Origin: Heterohyrax brucei
Taxonomy: Eukaryota > Chordata > Mammalia > Hyracoidea > Procaviidae
Length of the DNA: 64,000 nt
Assembly (NCBI GenBank): GCA_028571685.1
Contig: CM053146.1
Location: 115,605,431 to 115,669,430, forward strand
Direction of reading: 5' to 3'
Position numbers and translations under genes: made by a program. The notes beneath the pieces were generated by a model that was given only the letters and a program-made list of their open reading frames with translations, did no database searches and had not been told where the DNA came from. This document shows, in pieces, positions 12,409 through 23,518 of the stretch (position 1 is the first letter of the stretch; each line of letters opens with the position of its first letter).

Positions 12409-12562
12409 CCCACTGCTGTTGAGTCTATTCTGGCTCATGGCAACCCCATAGGACAGAGGAGAACTACCGCATAGGGTTTCCAAGGTACTTCTGCTGGATT
12501 CAAACTCCCAAATTCCTGGTTAGCAGCCATAGCACTTAACCACTGTGCTATGAGGGTTTCCT
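12409..12562 (-). mobile_element. AfroSINE, antisense
   Basis: Antisense SINE with CACTGCTGTTGAGTCTATTC, CCCCATAGGACAGAGGAGAA, a TTTCCAAGG block and CACTTAACCACTGTGCTATG. It directly abuts the RTE fragment. Confidence 0.9.
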
Positions 12563-13738
12563 TTACCACTATACAAAGGAGTTACTCGTCTGCCAGTGCT
12601 CTGTGGTCACAACTGGTATCCTGAAAGCTCAATGTCTTCAGCAGTCCCGTCTTCATCCTCCAGACTTCTTCCCCACATACTCTGGATGGTTCTGCCTTTG
12701 GGAAGGGTAATTGTGCCTACAGAATTGGACATCTGTAATGTCTAGCTTAATATAGTGTGTTGGGCTATGGTCCTCTTCTCACATCTTTGTAATCTTTCTA
12801 GGACTCAAGACTATAAATTAAGAAAAATCTCTGGGGTCACACTTTCAATATTTTAACTCCTCATTTCTTTGCTTTCATCCGTTTAAATTCAGACACTTTA
12901 TATGATTTGCAAATAGCTTTCTGTGATATGATACTAGAGGTCAGAGAACTTCTCAATCTATCTAAAAATACATAAACACACTGCAACAAAAATCCATTAA
13001 AAGTAGAAATAGCTAATCCTTTACATGGGGAGAATAAATAATTCACCTCCAGGCTCTCCCACCATAAATCAGTTGAGCTGTTATCAGATGCCAGCACTGG
13101 AATTGGAAAGCAAAGCAGCTGTATTAAACTTTGACAATAAAAAAGGAAAGAAATAGAAAAAGTGGGGAGATGAAACATTTGTTATTCTTCCATATAGTGT
13201 TCTGAACTGACTACGTAACAAATGAGCTAGAAAGAGATCACTGACTTAATTCCATTTCTGAAGAAAACCTTTCCTAATTTTACCTTAGGTAAAAGGTCCC
13301 CAGGAAATATCTTGACTCACATGTTAAAGGGCTTCACCAGAGCCACACACCAGTCCTGTGACAGGACTCAGGCACCTGCCTGGGCTCACTTCTGCTCCAG
13401 GGAGAGGCTTAAGGAGACCTTCCCATCTGGGGTCCCACAAGCTTGGGCAGAGGAGGGAGAGGAGGCTCAGGTTCAGTAAAATGTACAGCTCAGTCTACAC
13501 CACAGACCCTAGCCTCAGGGGACCATCCAAATGCAAGTCCAGATGGATCTAGGAAAGGGTGAAAAGGAAAACAATTGCTGTCACGTCTCCTGGTGAAAAG
13601 CAGTCAGGAAGATCATCGGGGACAGTTAGGGATGGGGAGAACCACTTTTCCTAGTCAGGAAAAGTGACTCAAGTCAAGCTAACCTCTTCAGTGGCAGATG
13701 ACTCCTTACAACAAGGTTTTTCTGGCAACATAGTTAAG
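12563..13738. other. Unique sequence; contains source of a templated copy
   Basis: No gene or repeat recognised. It includes 12881-12979, which reappears almost identically at 13794-13892. Flanks at 12881 are unique sequence, not SINE, which marks it as the donor. Confidence 0.5.
12881..12979 (+). repeat. 99-bp duplicated segment, donor copy
   Basis: From GTTTAAATTCAGACAC to ACATAAACAC, this 99-bp segment matches 13794-13892 at 97 of 99 positions (GATATG here, GACGTG there). Both copies have the same orientation. Confidence 0.93.
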
Positions 13739-13990
13739 GAAAGCCTGGTGTCATAGTGGTTAAGCACTACATCTGTGGACCAAAAGGTTGGCAGTTTAAA
13801 TTCAGACACTTTATATGATTTGCAAATAGCTTTCTGTGACGTGATACTAGAGGTCAGAGAACTTCTCAATCTATCTAAAAATACATAAACACTCGTTGGA
13901 AGGCACTCGTTGGAAGCTCTATGGAGCAGTTCTGCTCTTTCTACAGGGTCACTATGAGTCAGAATCGACTCATGGCACTGGGTTTTTTCT
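13739..13990 (+). mobile_element. AfroSINE, sense, interrupted by templated insert
   Basis: Sense AfroSINE. The left part runs from AGCCTGGTGTCATAGTGGTT to GGTTGGCAGTTT. After a foreign 99-bp segment and a short tandem repeat, the right part resumes at about 13905 (CACTCGTTGGAAGC), passes GGAGCAGTTCTGCTC and ends ATGAGTCAGAATCGACTCAT plus GGGTTTTTT. The B-box sits at the breakpoint. Confidence 0.9.
13794..13892 (+). repeat. 99-bp templated insertion inside AfroSINE
   Basis: Copy of 12881-12979 with two mismatches, placed within the SINE at its B-box. The join is at GTTTAAAT, resembling the SINE's own GTTYGAAT, so microhomology may have guided it. At the right end a 14-bp unit (CACTCGTTGGAAGS) occurs twice at 13890-13918. 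Confidence 0.9.
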
Positions 13991-13994
13991 AAAG

Positions 13995-14180
13995 CAGTTC
14001 AACATTTATAGGTGCTCTCTCTGTGCCCGGCTTGGTTCTAAGTGTCACAAATAATAACTCATTAAATCCTCACTGCATGCACTTTAGGTAGGTTCTACTG
14101 TTACGTTCCTTTTGGTGGTGAAAAGACTGAGGGACAAAAGGGTAAGAAGCACCCAGCTGCACTCAGTTTGTGCAGGAGGA
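13995..14180 (+). mobile_element. MIR SINE, sense (old)
   Basis: Matches the conserved MIR core and 3' region: TGTGCCCGGCTTGGTTCTAA, ATAACTCATTAAATCCTCAC, GGTAGGTTCTACT and an AAGACTGAGGGACAAAAGGG segment. Diverged, as expected of MIR. Confidence 0.75.
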
Positions 14181-14607
14181 AGGCTAAGGCTGCTTCAGCT
14201 GCTCGCCAGCGTCAGAGAAGGCCCCACCGCCTTCAGCTCTGCTTGGCCTCTGGGAAGACCGCCCGTGGGGAAGAAGGAAAAAACAAGTAACCAGAGGCTT
14301 GTGGCAGATGAAGTCTAAAGGTTAACAGTGCCTTTGTATGTTAATATTATTGTTATACAAGAAATTACTGAGATTTGTGATGGGTTTACCCACGTAAGCA
14401 TCCCTAAACCTCACTGGTTTTCAACCAAGCATCACAGTAAAAATGACTGGTAGTCAGCTCTTCTTTATACCAAAATATAAAAAACATGATGAGCAATGGG
14501 AAACAAGACAGAGGCTCAGGATAACGACACTACTTTCTCAGTTGAAAGGAGCATGATTAAAAGTAGACTCTGCCTCGCATTCCACAACATGGTATATGTC
14601 AGCCGAG
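14181..14607. other. Unique sequence, nothing recognised
   Basis: No gene, RNA or repeat that I can name. The short frame at 14112-14318 overlaps MIR and is not supported. Confidence 0.4.
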
Positions 14608-15008
14608 GTGTTGTTAGGTGTCGTTGAGTCGATTCCAACTATAGTGACCCTACGTACAACAGACTGGAACACTGCCCAGCTCTGTGCCATCCTCACAATT
14701 ATTGCTATGCTTGAACCCATTGTTTCAGCCACCGTGTCAGTCCATCCTGTTGAGAGTGTCCCTCTTTTTCACTGACCCTCTACTTTGCCAAGCAGGATGT
14801 CCTTCTCCACGTTCAAAGTATGTGAGACGTAATCTCATCATCCTTGGTTCCAAGAAATATTCCTGTCTTCTTCCAAGACAGATATGGTCATCCTTTTGGC
14901 AGTACATGGAATAGTCAATATTCTTCACCAACACCATAATTCAAAGGCAAGAATTCTTCTGTCTTTTTTATTCATTATCCAGCTTCAGCATGCTCATGAA
15001 ATATGAAA
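14608..15008 (-). mobile_element. RTE-type LINE 3' end, antisense
   Basis: Begins with the reverse complement of the RTE tail (GTGTTGTTAGGTGTCGTTGA, then a TCGATTCCAACTATAGTGAC block) and runs back into the C-terminal coding region (CCTCTACTTTGCCAAGCAGG, then TATTCATTATCCAGCTTCAG). 5' truncated; frames broken. Confidence 0.9.
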
Positions 15009-15189
15009 CAAAACAGACAAGCTTTCAGAATGGATAGTGGTGATGTTACACAACGGGGTGAACGTTAACGAATGAATGCCACTGAGTTAAACATGTGGGA
15101 ATGGCTAAAGTAGCAAATGTTTATATATCTCCCTATATATCTATACCTTACCATAACTAAAAAAAACAGGTGAACTTTGTATCAGCTGT

Positions 15190-15600
15190 TACCAAAAAAA
15201 AGCTGTGAGCCAATCTGAAATCTCAGTGGATTAGAAAAAAATTATCTAATCTTGCCCACATGTCTGAGGGTTGAATGGGGTAAGGCAATTTAGCTGGAAC
15301 AAGGTTGGGCTTGATTCCAAGCTGTAGGTTGATCCCAGATCTGTCTCACATGTCTCTCTTTCTCCTCAGACTGGTAAGCTAGCCAGCACATATTCTTCTC
15401 ATGGCAGAAATGGAAGAGGGCAAGCCCAATACTCAAATGACATTTCAAGTCTTGGCTACTGTCACACTTGCCACCTCTCATTGGCCAAAGCAAGTCCATA
15501 CCATACAGCTGACCTTCAAGGCAAAGGACAAGGAAGAACCTTCTACTACTAATGGAAGGCACTGCAAAGCAAAGTTGAATGATGAAGCATATAGATAAAG
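15190..15600 (-). mobile_element. Probable old LTR (MLT1-like), antisense
   Basis: The segment with CCACCTCTCATTGGCCAAAG and the following AAGGCAAAGGACAAGGAAG resembles the distal part of antisense MLT1-type repeats. The ends are not clear. Short frames on both strands here are not supported as genes. Confidence 0.4.
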
Positions 15601-15614
15601 GGAGGTATAAAGAA

Positions 15615-16052
15615 CTGAGAACTTTTATGAGTTGTGTCCCTCAAAATGATGGCACCTGTAAAGGGGAGAATGTATGGAAATAGGGTCTTTGAACATGCGA
15701 TTAGCTAACATAGGGTCATACTGGAAGACGATGTATGCTAACGCAGTATGATTGGTGTCCTAAAAAAAAAAATAGTGGTGACAGGGAGGAGGAAGATGAG
15801 TATTGGCAGATGAAGGCAGAGATTAGAGAGATGCATCTATAAGCCAAAGAACGCCAAGGATTGCCAGGGACAATCAGAAGCTAGGAGAGGCAAGGAAGGA
15901 TCATACCCCGGCACCTTCAGAAAGAGAACAGCCCTGTTGACACCTTTGTTTTGGACATCTAGCCTCCAGAACTGCAAGACAATAGGTTTCCGTAGTGTTG
16001 AGCCACCCAGTGTATGATACTTTGTTACGACAGCTCTGGAAAACTAACACAG
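15615..16052 (+). mobile_element. Old MLT1-like LTR, sense
   Basis: Starts with TGAGTTGTGTCCCTCAAAAT, continues with GAATGTATGGAAATAGGGTC and GGTGTCCTAAAAAA, and ends with TTACGACAGCTCTGGAAAAC and TAACACAGG. These are the standard landmarks of MaLR LTRs. No coding content. Confidence 0.78.
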
Positions 16053-16896
16053 GAATTAGAATACTGTCTGCTTCTCTACACAGACAACTTCATTGTTCTT
16101 TACTTCCAGATGCTAAGGCTCCATCATATCTCATCCACCAGGTTTCATAAAATTTTTGAGCCAAGGGTACTATCCACTCAAGGTAGCACTTACAGTGTTG
16201 TAGAAAAGACAGATCAAAGAGAGTGCTTATAGGGTCAGCAGCACTTTTTCTAATGTCTAGCAGACGCATGAGTTCTAGGATGACTGCAAATTCCTTGATA
16301 TCAGGTAGCATGTTTTCAGACACTGTAGGTCTCCCCTTAGTGGCAGATTTTACACCCTACTGACAGTCAAGAGGAGAGAGAAGACCTGAAGGTTTGTGCG
16401 GGAGTTTTATGGGACAATCCTAGACCTAGCATACATCACTTCTTCCTGTATCCTACTGGCCAAAACTCAGACACGTGGTGGCAAGTTACAAAGCTGCAAA
16501 GGAGGCTGGGAAGTGTATTGTGCCCAAAAGGAACTGGCAAATGGTACAGTGAATGATTAGCCCAACTTGGACACATTCCATATTAAGCTGCATTTATTTG
16601 AATGTTGAATCATCTAAAAATTTTTTAAGAAGTGCTAATCATTTGTGGGAACTCACGGACCTCTAACTCAAGGCTGCAGAATAGGGAGAGTCTAGCAACA
16701 AGACTGAGGATGTTGGATGTAGCAGCAGGCATAAAAGTAACAACCACAACCACATCAACAAAAACCAGCTCACAGGAATGGAAACAACACTGAATTTAGA
16801 GGAAAAAGCATGAGATGTATCACTGGGTCATGAGATTCCAATGCTTGGAATCAGAACAAGAAAACTGAGTTCTCAGAGACAAATGTCATCATGTGA
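16053..16896. other. Unique sequence, nothing recognised
   Basis: No repeat or gene I can support. Short open frames near 16014-16323 on both strands look like chance. Confidence 0.4.
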
Positions 16897-17103
16897 CAAA
16901 AAACCCAGTTGCCATTACATTGTCTTGGACTCCTGGTGATCTCGTGTGTGTCAGGGTAGAAACGTGCTCCGCAGGGCTTTCAATAGCTGATTTTTCAGAA
17001 GTAGTTTGCCAGATCTTCCTCCAAGGGCACCTTTGGGTGAACAGGACCCTCCAACCTTCTGTTAGCAGTGAGCTATTTAACAGTCTGTACCAACCAGGGA
17101 CTC
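16897..17103 (-). mobile_element. AfroSINE (long form), antisense
   Basis: A longer AfroSINE variant: AACCCAGTTGCCATTACATT, GTGTGTCAGGGTAGAA, TCAATAGCTGATTTTTCAGA, AGTAGTTTGCCAGATC, CCAACCTTCTGTTAGCAG and ACCAGGGA. It contains the extra middle block (ATTTTTCAGAAGTA) also seen in sense at 42930-42965. Confidence 0.88.
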
Positions 17104-18598
17104 TCACATGACAGAAGTCTTGACTTAATTTCACTCAAATTTGGCCTGGAGAAACAACACTTCCACACGTTACATATCATGCAACATTCCAGTGATGGCT
17201 TGCTCCCTAGACTTTGTCAGTTACTCTGAATAAATTTATGATTCAGCAAGCCATGTCATCAAAGATTTGGGTATCAAAGTTCTGCTTCTCTTTCTCTCCC
17301 ACTCCTCTTTCCAACCTTCTCCCGCACCACAGTTGTTCTGAGCAAGAGAAAAAGAAAAGCTGGGTGAACAATACTGTTCACACCTCCAAGGCCAAGGAAA
17401 GACAAAATGAATTCAAAAATCAGACTTCCGAAAGACTGATTGTGCTTCCCCAAGCCTGCAAGCTTTTTACATCTCTGCAGTGACCTCGTCTTGTCCCCTG
17501 AAATTTCAAGCAGGTTGCCATTTCCACACCCCTCAACTGGGGGCTTTGTTATCTTGGGTTGTGAAAACTTTCTTCAGCGAAAGGCTGCCTCAGAGGGAGA
17601 TCAGGGTGATTTAAGTAGTGCCCATGTCTGTTGGAGACAAAAAGGAGTCCCCAGCTGACACATCAGACAGAAAAAAATGTAAGCTCACAGGCATTTATTA
17701 AGGGAAGTTGAATATCTGCACAGCTAACTCCTTAAAAAAAAAAACCTCTCAGATACCATTTTAATGAAAAGCCACTACAAGTCCTCAGCAAATCACAGCT
17801 TTGAAGGAAAAACGTCAACCCCTATCAAACTCCGAAGAATTGTTGGAGCTGATGGAAACTTAAATTCAGCCCTTCCTGTGCCCATTTCCCCTCTGCATTC
17901 GCTAAGCCGACCCCTCCTCGAGCAGCTGGCCCCAGAATGCCAGAGCCGAGCTGCAAATCAGCGCCGCAGGACATCCCATCAGACAACGCGAAGGTCTAAA
18001 GAAAGGTTAAAGCAGAAAGGAAACCAAATTTATAGACTTAGCATTAAAATCTTAAAGGACCTGAGGAACAGCCATGAATCTGATGTGAGGAGAGGCAGGG
18101 GCTGTCAGAGGCCACGGCAGGAAGGCCTGACAAGGACCATAAATCTAAGCTACGAGGAAAAATCGGAGTCCTTTCAGCTGAGGCAACTTGATGAAAAGAT
18201 TCCAGCGCGGACTTGAAAGAGAGACAAGGCCTCAGACGCCTGGTGGGGAAGGAGGGGACTGAGGACTGCGACTCCGGGATGAAAAGTAGCGGCACATTGG
18301 ATAGGAAGGAGGGCTGGGCTCGGGCGACCCGAGGACAACTACAAAGACACCCGTAAAACACGTTCGTCTGTGGGGGCGTCTTTGAAACTGATTCCCAAAG
18401 AAAGGAAATAGAAAAGATATGGTTCCTTTCTTTGCTTTGCACAGGAGATGGGATGCAAAGTAAGGAGAATCAACGTGGAAAGCCCAGGGCAAAAGTAGAT
18501 GGAGGCGCAGTCAGCTCAGGGCTTGGGAAGGTAGCAGAATCCGATGGTTAGAACACAGCTCGGGATGCCAAGAACTCCACAATTACTTTACTAGCTCA
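17104..18598. other. Repeat-poor unique island with a 150-codon frame
   Basis: The longest repeat-free stretch in the left half, richer in G+C and CpG between about 17860 and 18400. Frame 17764-18216 (+) could encode a 150-residue basic product rich in Arg, Lys and Ser with no recognisable motif. Overlapping reverse frames at 18044-18442 and 18232-18492 show that the composition favours open frames. I would not call a gene. A conserved non-coding element or a diverged exon is possible. Confidence 0.3.
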
Positions 18599-18640
18599 CG
18601 GTGTGTGTGTGTCTGTCTGTCTGTGTCTCAGTGTGTTCGT
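18599..18640. repeat. (GT)n / (TGTC)n microsatellite
   Basis: Short GTGTGTGTGT run followed by CTGTCTGTCTGTGT and further GT-rich sequence. Confidence 0.85.
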
Positions 18641-20540
18641 GCATCTGAATGTATTTCGTTTTCCTTTCAATTGTGCCTTCTAGGGCTCAAGTAGAATACG
18701 TTAGGACAGTAATTAACACATAAAACATTTGCAGTGAAAATAACACACCATGAAAGATTGTTAGATGCCAAATTCCAGTTGCCCTCCCCGTGGGGCAAGC
18801 CTAACTGGAAAAGGATTAGCGTCACTTGACTGCCAGATCTCATGTTAGCTTTGCCTGCATCCCAGGGTGAAGAATGGTTTCCTCTGCCTCTGTTTCCCCC
18901 AGTGGGAAAGAATATGGAAGACCTGTTTTACAGTTTCAGGAAAAGATTTATTCAGTTAATATCTTCATACTGTATATAAAATAATTAGCCAGTCACTTAT
19001 GAAATGTAATGTTTTCCTCAGTGTTTTGAGATACAAAAATCAGTATACTTTCTCTATATGCCTCACATCCTCTCTGGTCCCTTTTACTTTCCACTTTCAG
19101 CATTTCCTTCCTTTCTCCTGGTTGTTTTTTCCTTCCTAGAGAATTCCAGCCCCTTTTCTTCCCTAGCATCCGTCTTGTGACTCTCTTCTGTCATTTTGAC
19201 TGACCTCAGGGTCTCACTTTTCCCATTTGCCTTGAAAACCAAGGTGCATCTTCTATGCAGTGCTATTTCATCAGACAGGTAAGTATATTTGGTTATTAAT
19301 ATTCATTAGTTTTTTTCATCTCCAATAAAAACAGAAAAAAATATTACCTTTCCACGTGTCATTCTAGTTGATTTGCAGGCTCTATTAAAGTAGAGAATTC
19401 TTATTCTATAAGAACCTGGAGGTCTGAAAGCTTTCGGGCAGTTAAGATCTCCATGAACTAACAACAAAGAAGAAAACTGGCACAGGGAAGACATGGTCTT
19501 TGGGGAGAAAATTAATCCTTAAAGTGATAAGCAAAATGGTTCAGGAATGAATTCACCTAAGTGAACTCCCCAAATTCTCCAAATTTCCCAAAGATAGTAA
19601 TTACTTTTCATGTCCTAGACTTGCTTCCAAAAACAAGAGAATCAGCCAGTGGATCAAAGGAATTACCCTGAAAAGTTAAGACTCTTAGAACCTAGAAGTT
19701 TATAAATGCCTTAGAAGTTTTGTGTTTCCTGAGAAAAGTCGATAAGGCTCAGGGAAAACTGGCTGCTGTGACTTGGGCCTAACCTTCCTGGGCATGTACG
19801 ATCTTAAAACATAGAAATGAATCAAAAACTTCAGTTTAAAAGGTGAAGAGTATACAAAGGGTAAAACAAAACAAAACAAAAATCTGGTGAATACCATCTT
19901 AGATATAAGGACGTTTTGATGTTTAGGATTACCCATAAGAAACAACCTTATTATTATTATTATTATTGGCTAAAGTAAATGGATTCCTAAATAAATGAAC
20001 TCAACCTGACTTCTAACTAACTCATTTGGTGAAAAGCTAGTAGACTAGAAGTTTATTTGCAGAACTGGGGCCTTTCTGCAACTCAACAATAGGCTTCCTG
20101 TTTGATTTGGGGCAAGTTTTTTTAACTACTTGATATCTGAAGTTACTCATCTGTAATAACAGAAAAAAAATACGATAGCCATGTTATTTTTGGCTCTTAG
20201 GCTGCTACCAATATAGAATGTGTAACTGAATCTCACAAAGGAATTTCACAGAATTAATGAATATCTGTAAATGCTGAAGGGCTTTAGGTCAAATGTTGAT
20301 TTCATGGTGTTATCATTTCAGAGTAGTTATTGATAGTCCCGATATCATCACCTTCTTTCCTAAGTAATCACTGTCTTCTGCCTGGTTTTTCCTCTCTGTG
20401 TTTAAGAACACATTAGTCTCTGTTCCTAGTGGCCTTTACTCCATTCAACTATCCAGTAGAACCATCGTACGTCAAAAATAAATAAGAAATCCTGTTGACT
20501 TGGACTTGTTTCTTATTGCTCTGTCATTAATACCCAGCTG
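18641..20540. other. Unique AT-rich sequence
   Basis: No gene recognised. Only simple runs stand out: an AAAAC repeat at about 19864-19881 and (TTA)n at 19949-19969. Confidence 0.45.
19949..19969. repeat. (TTA)n microsatellite
   Basis: About seven TTA units in an otherwise unique stretch. Confidence 0.9.
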
Positions 20541-20695
20541 TGGGTTTCATGGAGTAGTGGTTAAGAGTTTGGCTGCTAACCAAAGTTTGGCAGTTTGAAT
20601 CCACCAGTGGCTCCTTAGAAAGCTTGTGGGTGGTTCTGTTCTGTCCTGTAGAGTCACTATGAGCTGGAATTGACTCCACAGCAACAGATGGTTTC
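20541..20695 (+). mobile_element. AfroSINE, sense
   Basis: Carries the tRNA-like A-box region (AGTAGTGGTTAAGAG), the B-box (CAGTTTGAATCC), CCACCAGTGGCTCCTTAGAA and the RTE-like end CACTATGAGCTGGAATTGAC, then CAGCAACAGATGGTTT. Confidence 0.92.
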
Positions 20696-20827
20696 TATGA
20701 ACTACCCTATACAGTTTGTTTGTGTCAAACTCAATAATTCCTCTGTGTATAATTATTTTTTACAAAGGTGTATTCTTTCCACTACTTCTGCTAGTACTGT
20801 AATAGCTTACGTCTAGACATCAGAGAA

Positions 20828-21003
20828 GGACCCTGGTGGCTAACTGAAAGGTTAGTGGTTCAAGCCCGCTGGCTGCTCCAAGGGAGAAAGATGTGGCTAT
20901 CTGCCTCCATAAACATTACAGCCTTGGAAACCCTATGGGACAATCCTACTGGGTCTTATAGGGTCACTGTAAGTCAGGACCAACTTGACTGCAACAAGCT
21001 GCT
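20828..21003 (+). mobile_element. AfroSINE (long form), sense
   Basis: GACCCTGGTGGCTAACTGAA, B-box GTGGTTCAAGCC, the extra block GGAGAAAGATGTGGCTATCT, then AACCCTATGGGACAATCCTA, GGGTCACTGTAAGTCAGGAC and CTGCAAC. Part of the A-box side is deleted (no CAGTGGTTAAG). Confidence 0.92.
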
Positions 21004-21224
21004 GATCACCTCCAGTGTTTCTGATAACTCCTTGGCAGATTCTTGTTTCTCTTCCTTCCCAATGATCCAATCTTCTAAATATTCTCCATTCTAATTCTTT
21101 TGCACGTCTCCTTTCCAGTAAGGTGTTTACCTATTCCTGTACACCTATCAACAATAGCCGTTTCCAGCTGCTATCCCTTAATGCTTTTGTATCTGCAGCA
21201 TGAATCTGAACAAGATGAGCAGTA

Positions 21225-21920
21225 ACTGTTACTCATTGCCACAATAATAATGTATAACAAACCACTGCAAACTTAGTGTTTTAAAGCAATAACCACTTTT
21301 TATTGCTTGTAAGCTTATGAGTGCTTGGATGGTTTTGTGACCTGGGCCTGACTTTATTAATCTCAGTATCTGCCTTGTTTGGTGGGTTGACTAAGGGCCA
21401 GGTGATCTAGAACGGCCTTAGCTGGAATGATTTGGCTCCATCCATAAGATCTCTCATCCTCCAGAAGGCTAATATGGGCTTGTTCACATGATGCTGACAG
21501 CATCACAAGACAGCAAACAGAAGGACAGAAGGCCTCTTGAGGCTGAAGATTGAGCTGAACACTGTCCCTTCCACCACATAATTCTAACTGACTAAAACAT
21601 TGCTCAAACCAAACCAAACCCACTGCCATTGAGTCAATTTGCAACTCATAGAAACCCTATAGGACCAAGTAGAACTGCTCCATAGAGTTTCCAAAGAGCA
21701 CCTGGCAGATTCAAACTGCCAGCCTTTTGGTTAACAGACACAGCACTTACCCACTATGCCACCAGGATTTCCAAAGTATTGCTCAAGGTCAACCCAAATT
21801 CAAGGGTTGGGAGAAAAGTTTCATCTCTTGATGGGAGGAGATGCAAAATCATATTTTAAGAAGCATGGACATAGGAAAGGAAATAATTAGGGCCATTTTT
21901 CCAATCAGCCCACCACAGTA
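21225..21920 (-). mobile_element. Old MaLR/MER-type repeat, antisense, split by a SINE
   Basis: Left part 21225-21607 begins ATTGCCACAATAATAATGTA and ACAAACCACTGCAAACTTAG, the usual start of antisense MLT1-like repeats. The right part 21778-21920 (CTTGATGGGAGGAGATGCAA) continues the same repeat after an AfroSINE. Family assignment uncertain. Confidence 0.55.
21608..21777 (-). mobile_element. AfroSINE, antisense, with target duplication
   Basis: AACCAAACCCACTGCCATTG, CCTATAGGACCAAGTAGAAC, TTTCCAAAGAG, CAAACTGCCAGCC, CCACTATGCCACCAGG. It is flanked by the direct repeat ATTGCTCAA at 21599-21607 and 21778-21786, a clear target-site duplication. Confidence 0.94.
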
Positions 21921-22538
21921 TCGCCACATAAATGTCTGTCCATTGTATAAGATCAGGCAAAGAAAAAGCTAGTCTCCTTCCCTTACTTTGCTGACAGTAT
22001 TATCAGCCTTACAAGACCCTAAGTGCCATAGGTTAGAACTTTAAAACCATCACTCACTCAGCCTAGTTTGAATGTTTTGCGTTTTCTGAGTCTTTTTTTT
22101 TTCCACTAAGTTCACAGTATCACATTCTGCCTGGACTCTGGAAATAGTTTCCTATTAGCCTCCGCATTTTCAGAGGTCTATCACTCCCTGAAAATCATCT
22201 ATATTCTCTTCTGTTAGCAACTCTGTAACCCTCTCAGCCTCTTATAAAAATCTCTCCCGTAGTTATCACTCTCCACAAATATTTGCATACAGAGTCACAG
22301 GTAGGAGCATCATGTTTTAAAAGAAGAGGAGACTGACTCGCAGGATGTTAGAAAGAGAGAGGGGCAGGGAGAAAAACAAGGAACTATAAGATGATACCAG
22401 TTGAATTCCATTTTATCTGTCTTCTAATTAAGCCAAATCATGGAAAACTAGAATGTCCTATTAATATCTTCAACCCGTTCATTCAATATATGCATCTCTT
22501 ACTACTTATAACGAATATATATAATTGTCAAAATTCAT
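21921..22538. other. Unique sequence, nothing recognised
   Basis: No gene or repeat that I can name. Confidence 0.4.
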
Positions 22539-23518
22539 GTCCAGTCCTGTGCCCTCCTCAGAATCATGGCCATGTTAGAGCTCACTGTTGTCCCCGCTGT
22601 GTCCATCTGTCTCACTGAGGGTCTTCCTCTTTTTCTCTGACCCTCTACTCAATTGATGCAAGATGTCCTTCTCCAGGGACTGGTCCCTCCTGCTAATATG
22701 GCCAGAGTGCGTGAGGCAAAGTCTCACCTTCCTCACTTCTAAGGAGCATTCTGGCTATACTTCTGCCAAGACAGATTTGTTTGTTCTTCTGCTAGTCCAT
22801 GATATATTTAATGTTCTTTGTCAACACCTTAATTCAAAGGCATGAAATCTTCTTTAGTCTTCCTTATTCCTAGTCCAGCTTTTGCATGCTTATAAGGTGA
22901 TTGAAGATACCATAACTTAGGGTGGGCCTACTTTAGTCCTCAAAGTAACATGTTTGCTTTTGAACACTTTCAAACGGTCTTTTATAGCAAATTTGCCCAG
23001 TGCAATGCATTTGACTTCTTGATTGCTGTTTCCATGGTCACTGACTGTAGATTCAAGTAAAATGAAATCCTTGACTACTTTAATACTTTCTCTATTTATC
23101 GTGATGTTACCTATTGGTCTAGTTGTGAGGATTTTTGTTTTCTCTGTGTTGAAGTATAATCCATACTGAAGGCTGTAGTATTTGATCTTCATTTGTAAGA
23201 GCTTCAAGGGCTCTTCACTTTCAGCATATCACAGGCTGCTAATGAGTCTTCCTCCAATCCTAATGCTACATTCTTCTTCATGCAGTCCAGCTTCTCAGAT
23301 TATTTGCTTAGCATGCAGATTAAATAAGTATGGTGAAAGGATATAACCTGACACATACCTTTCCTGATTTAAAACTATGCAGTATCCCCTTGTTCTGTTT
23401 GAACAACTGCCCCTTAGTCTATGTAGTTTACACATGAGTACAATTAGGTGTGCTAAAATTCCCATTTGGGGCAATGTTATCCATAGTTTGTTAGGATCCA
23501 CACAGTCAAATGCCTTTT
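22539..23518 (-). mobile_element. RTE-type LINE, antisense, about 1 kb
   Basis: Covers the C-terminal half of RTE reverse transcriptase in reverse. Blocks include CTGACCCTCTACTCAATTGA, GACTGGTCCCTCCTGCTAAT and TTTGCTTTTGAACACTTTCA. Reverse-strand frames 22917-23207 (NTEKTKILTTRPIGNITINR) and 23295-23501 are its remnants. About 60-70 bp of the very 3' tail are missing, so the 3' end was lost or the copy arose by an unusual route. Confidence 0.9.

Noticed and set aside
17764-18216. 150-codon Arg/Lys-rich frame as a gene
   Set aside because: No recognised motif, and frames of similar length on the opposite strand show a compositional effect. Kept only as a possible conserved island.
18599-18640. 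Z-DNA or regulatory GT tract
   Set aside because: The run is short and interrupted; I see nothing beyond an ordinary microsatellite.
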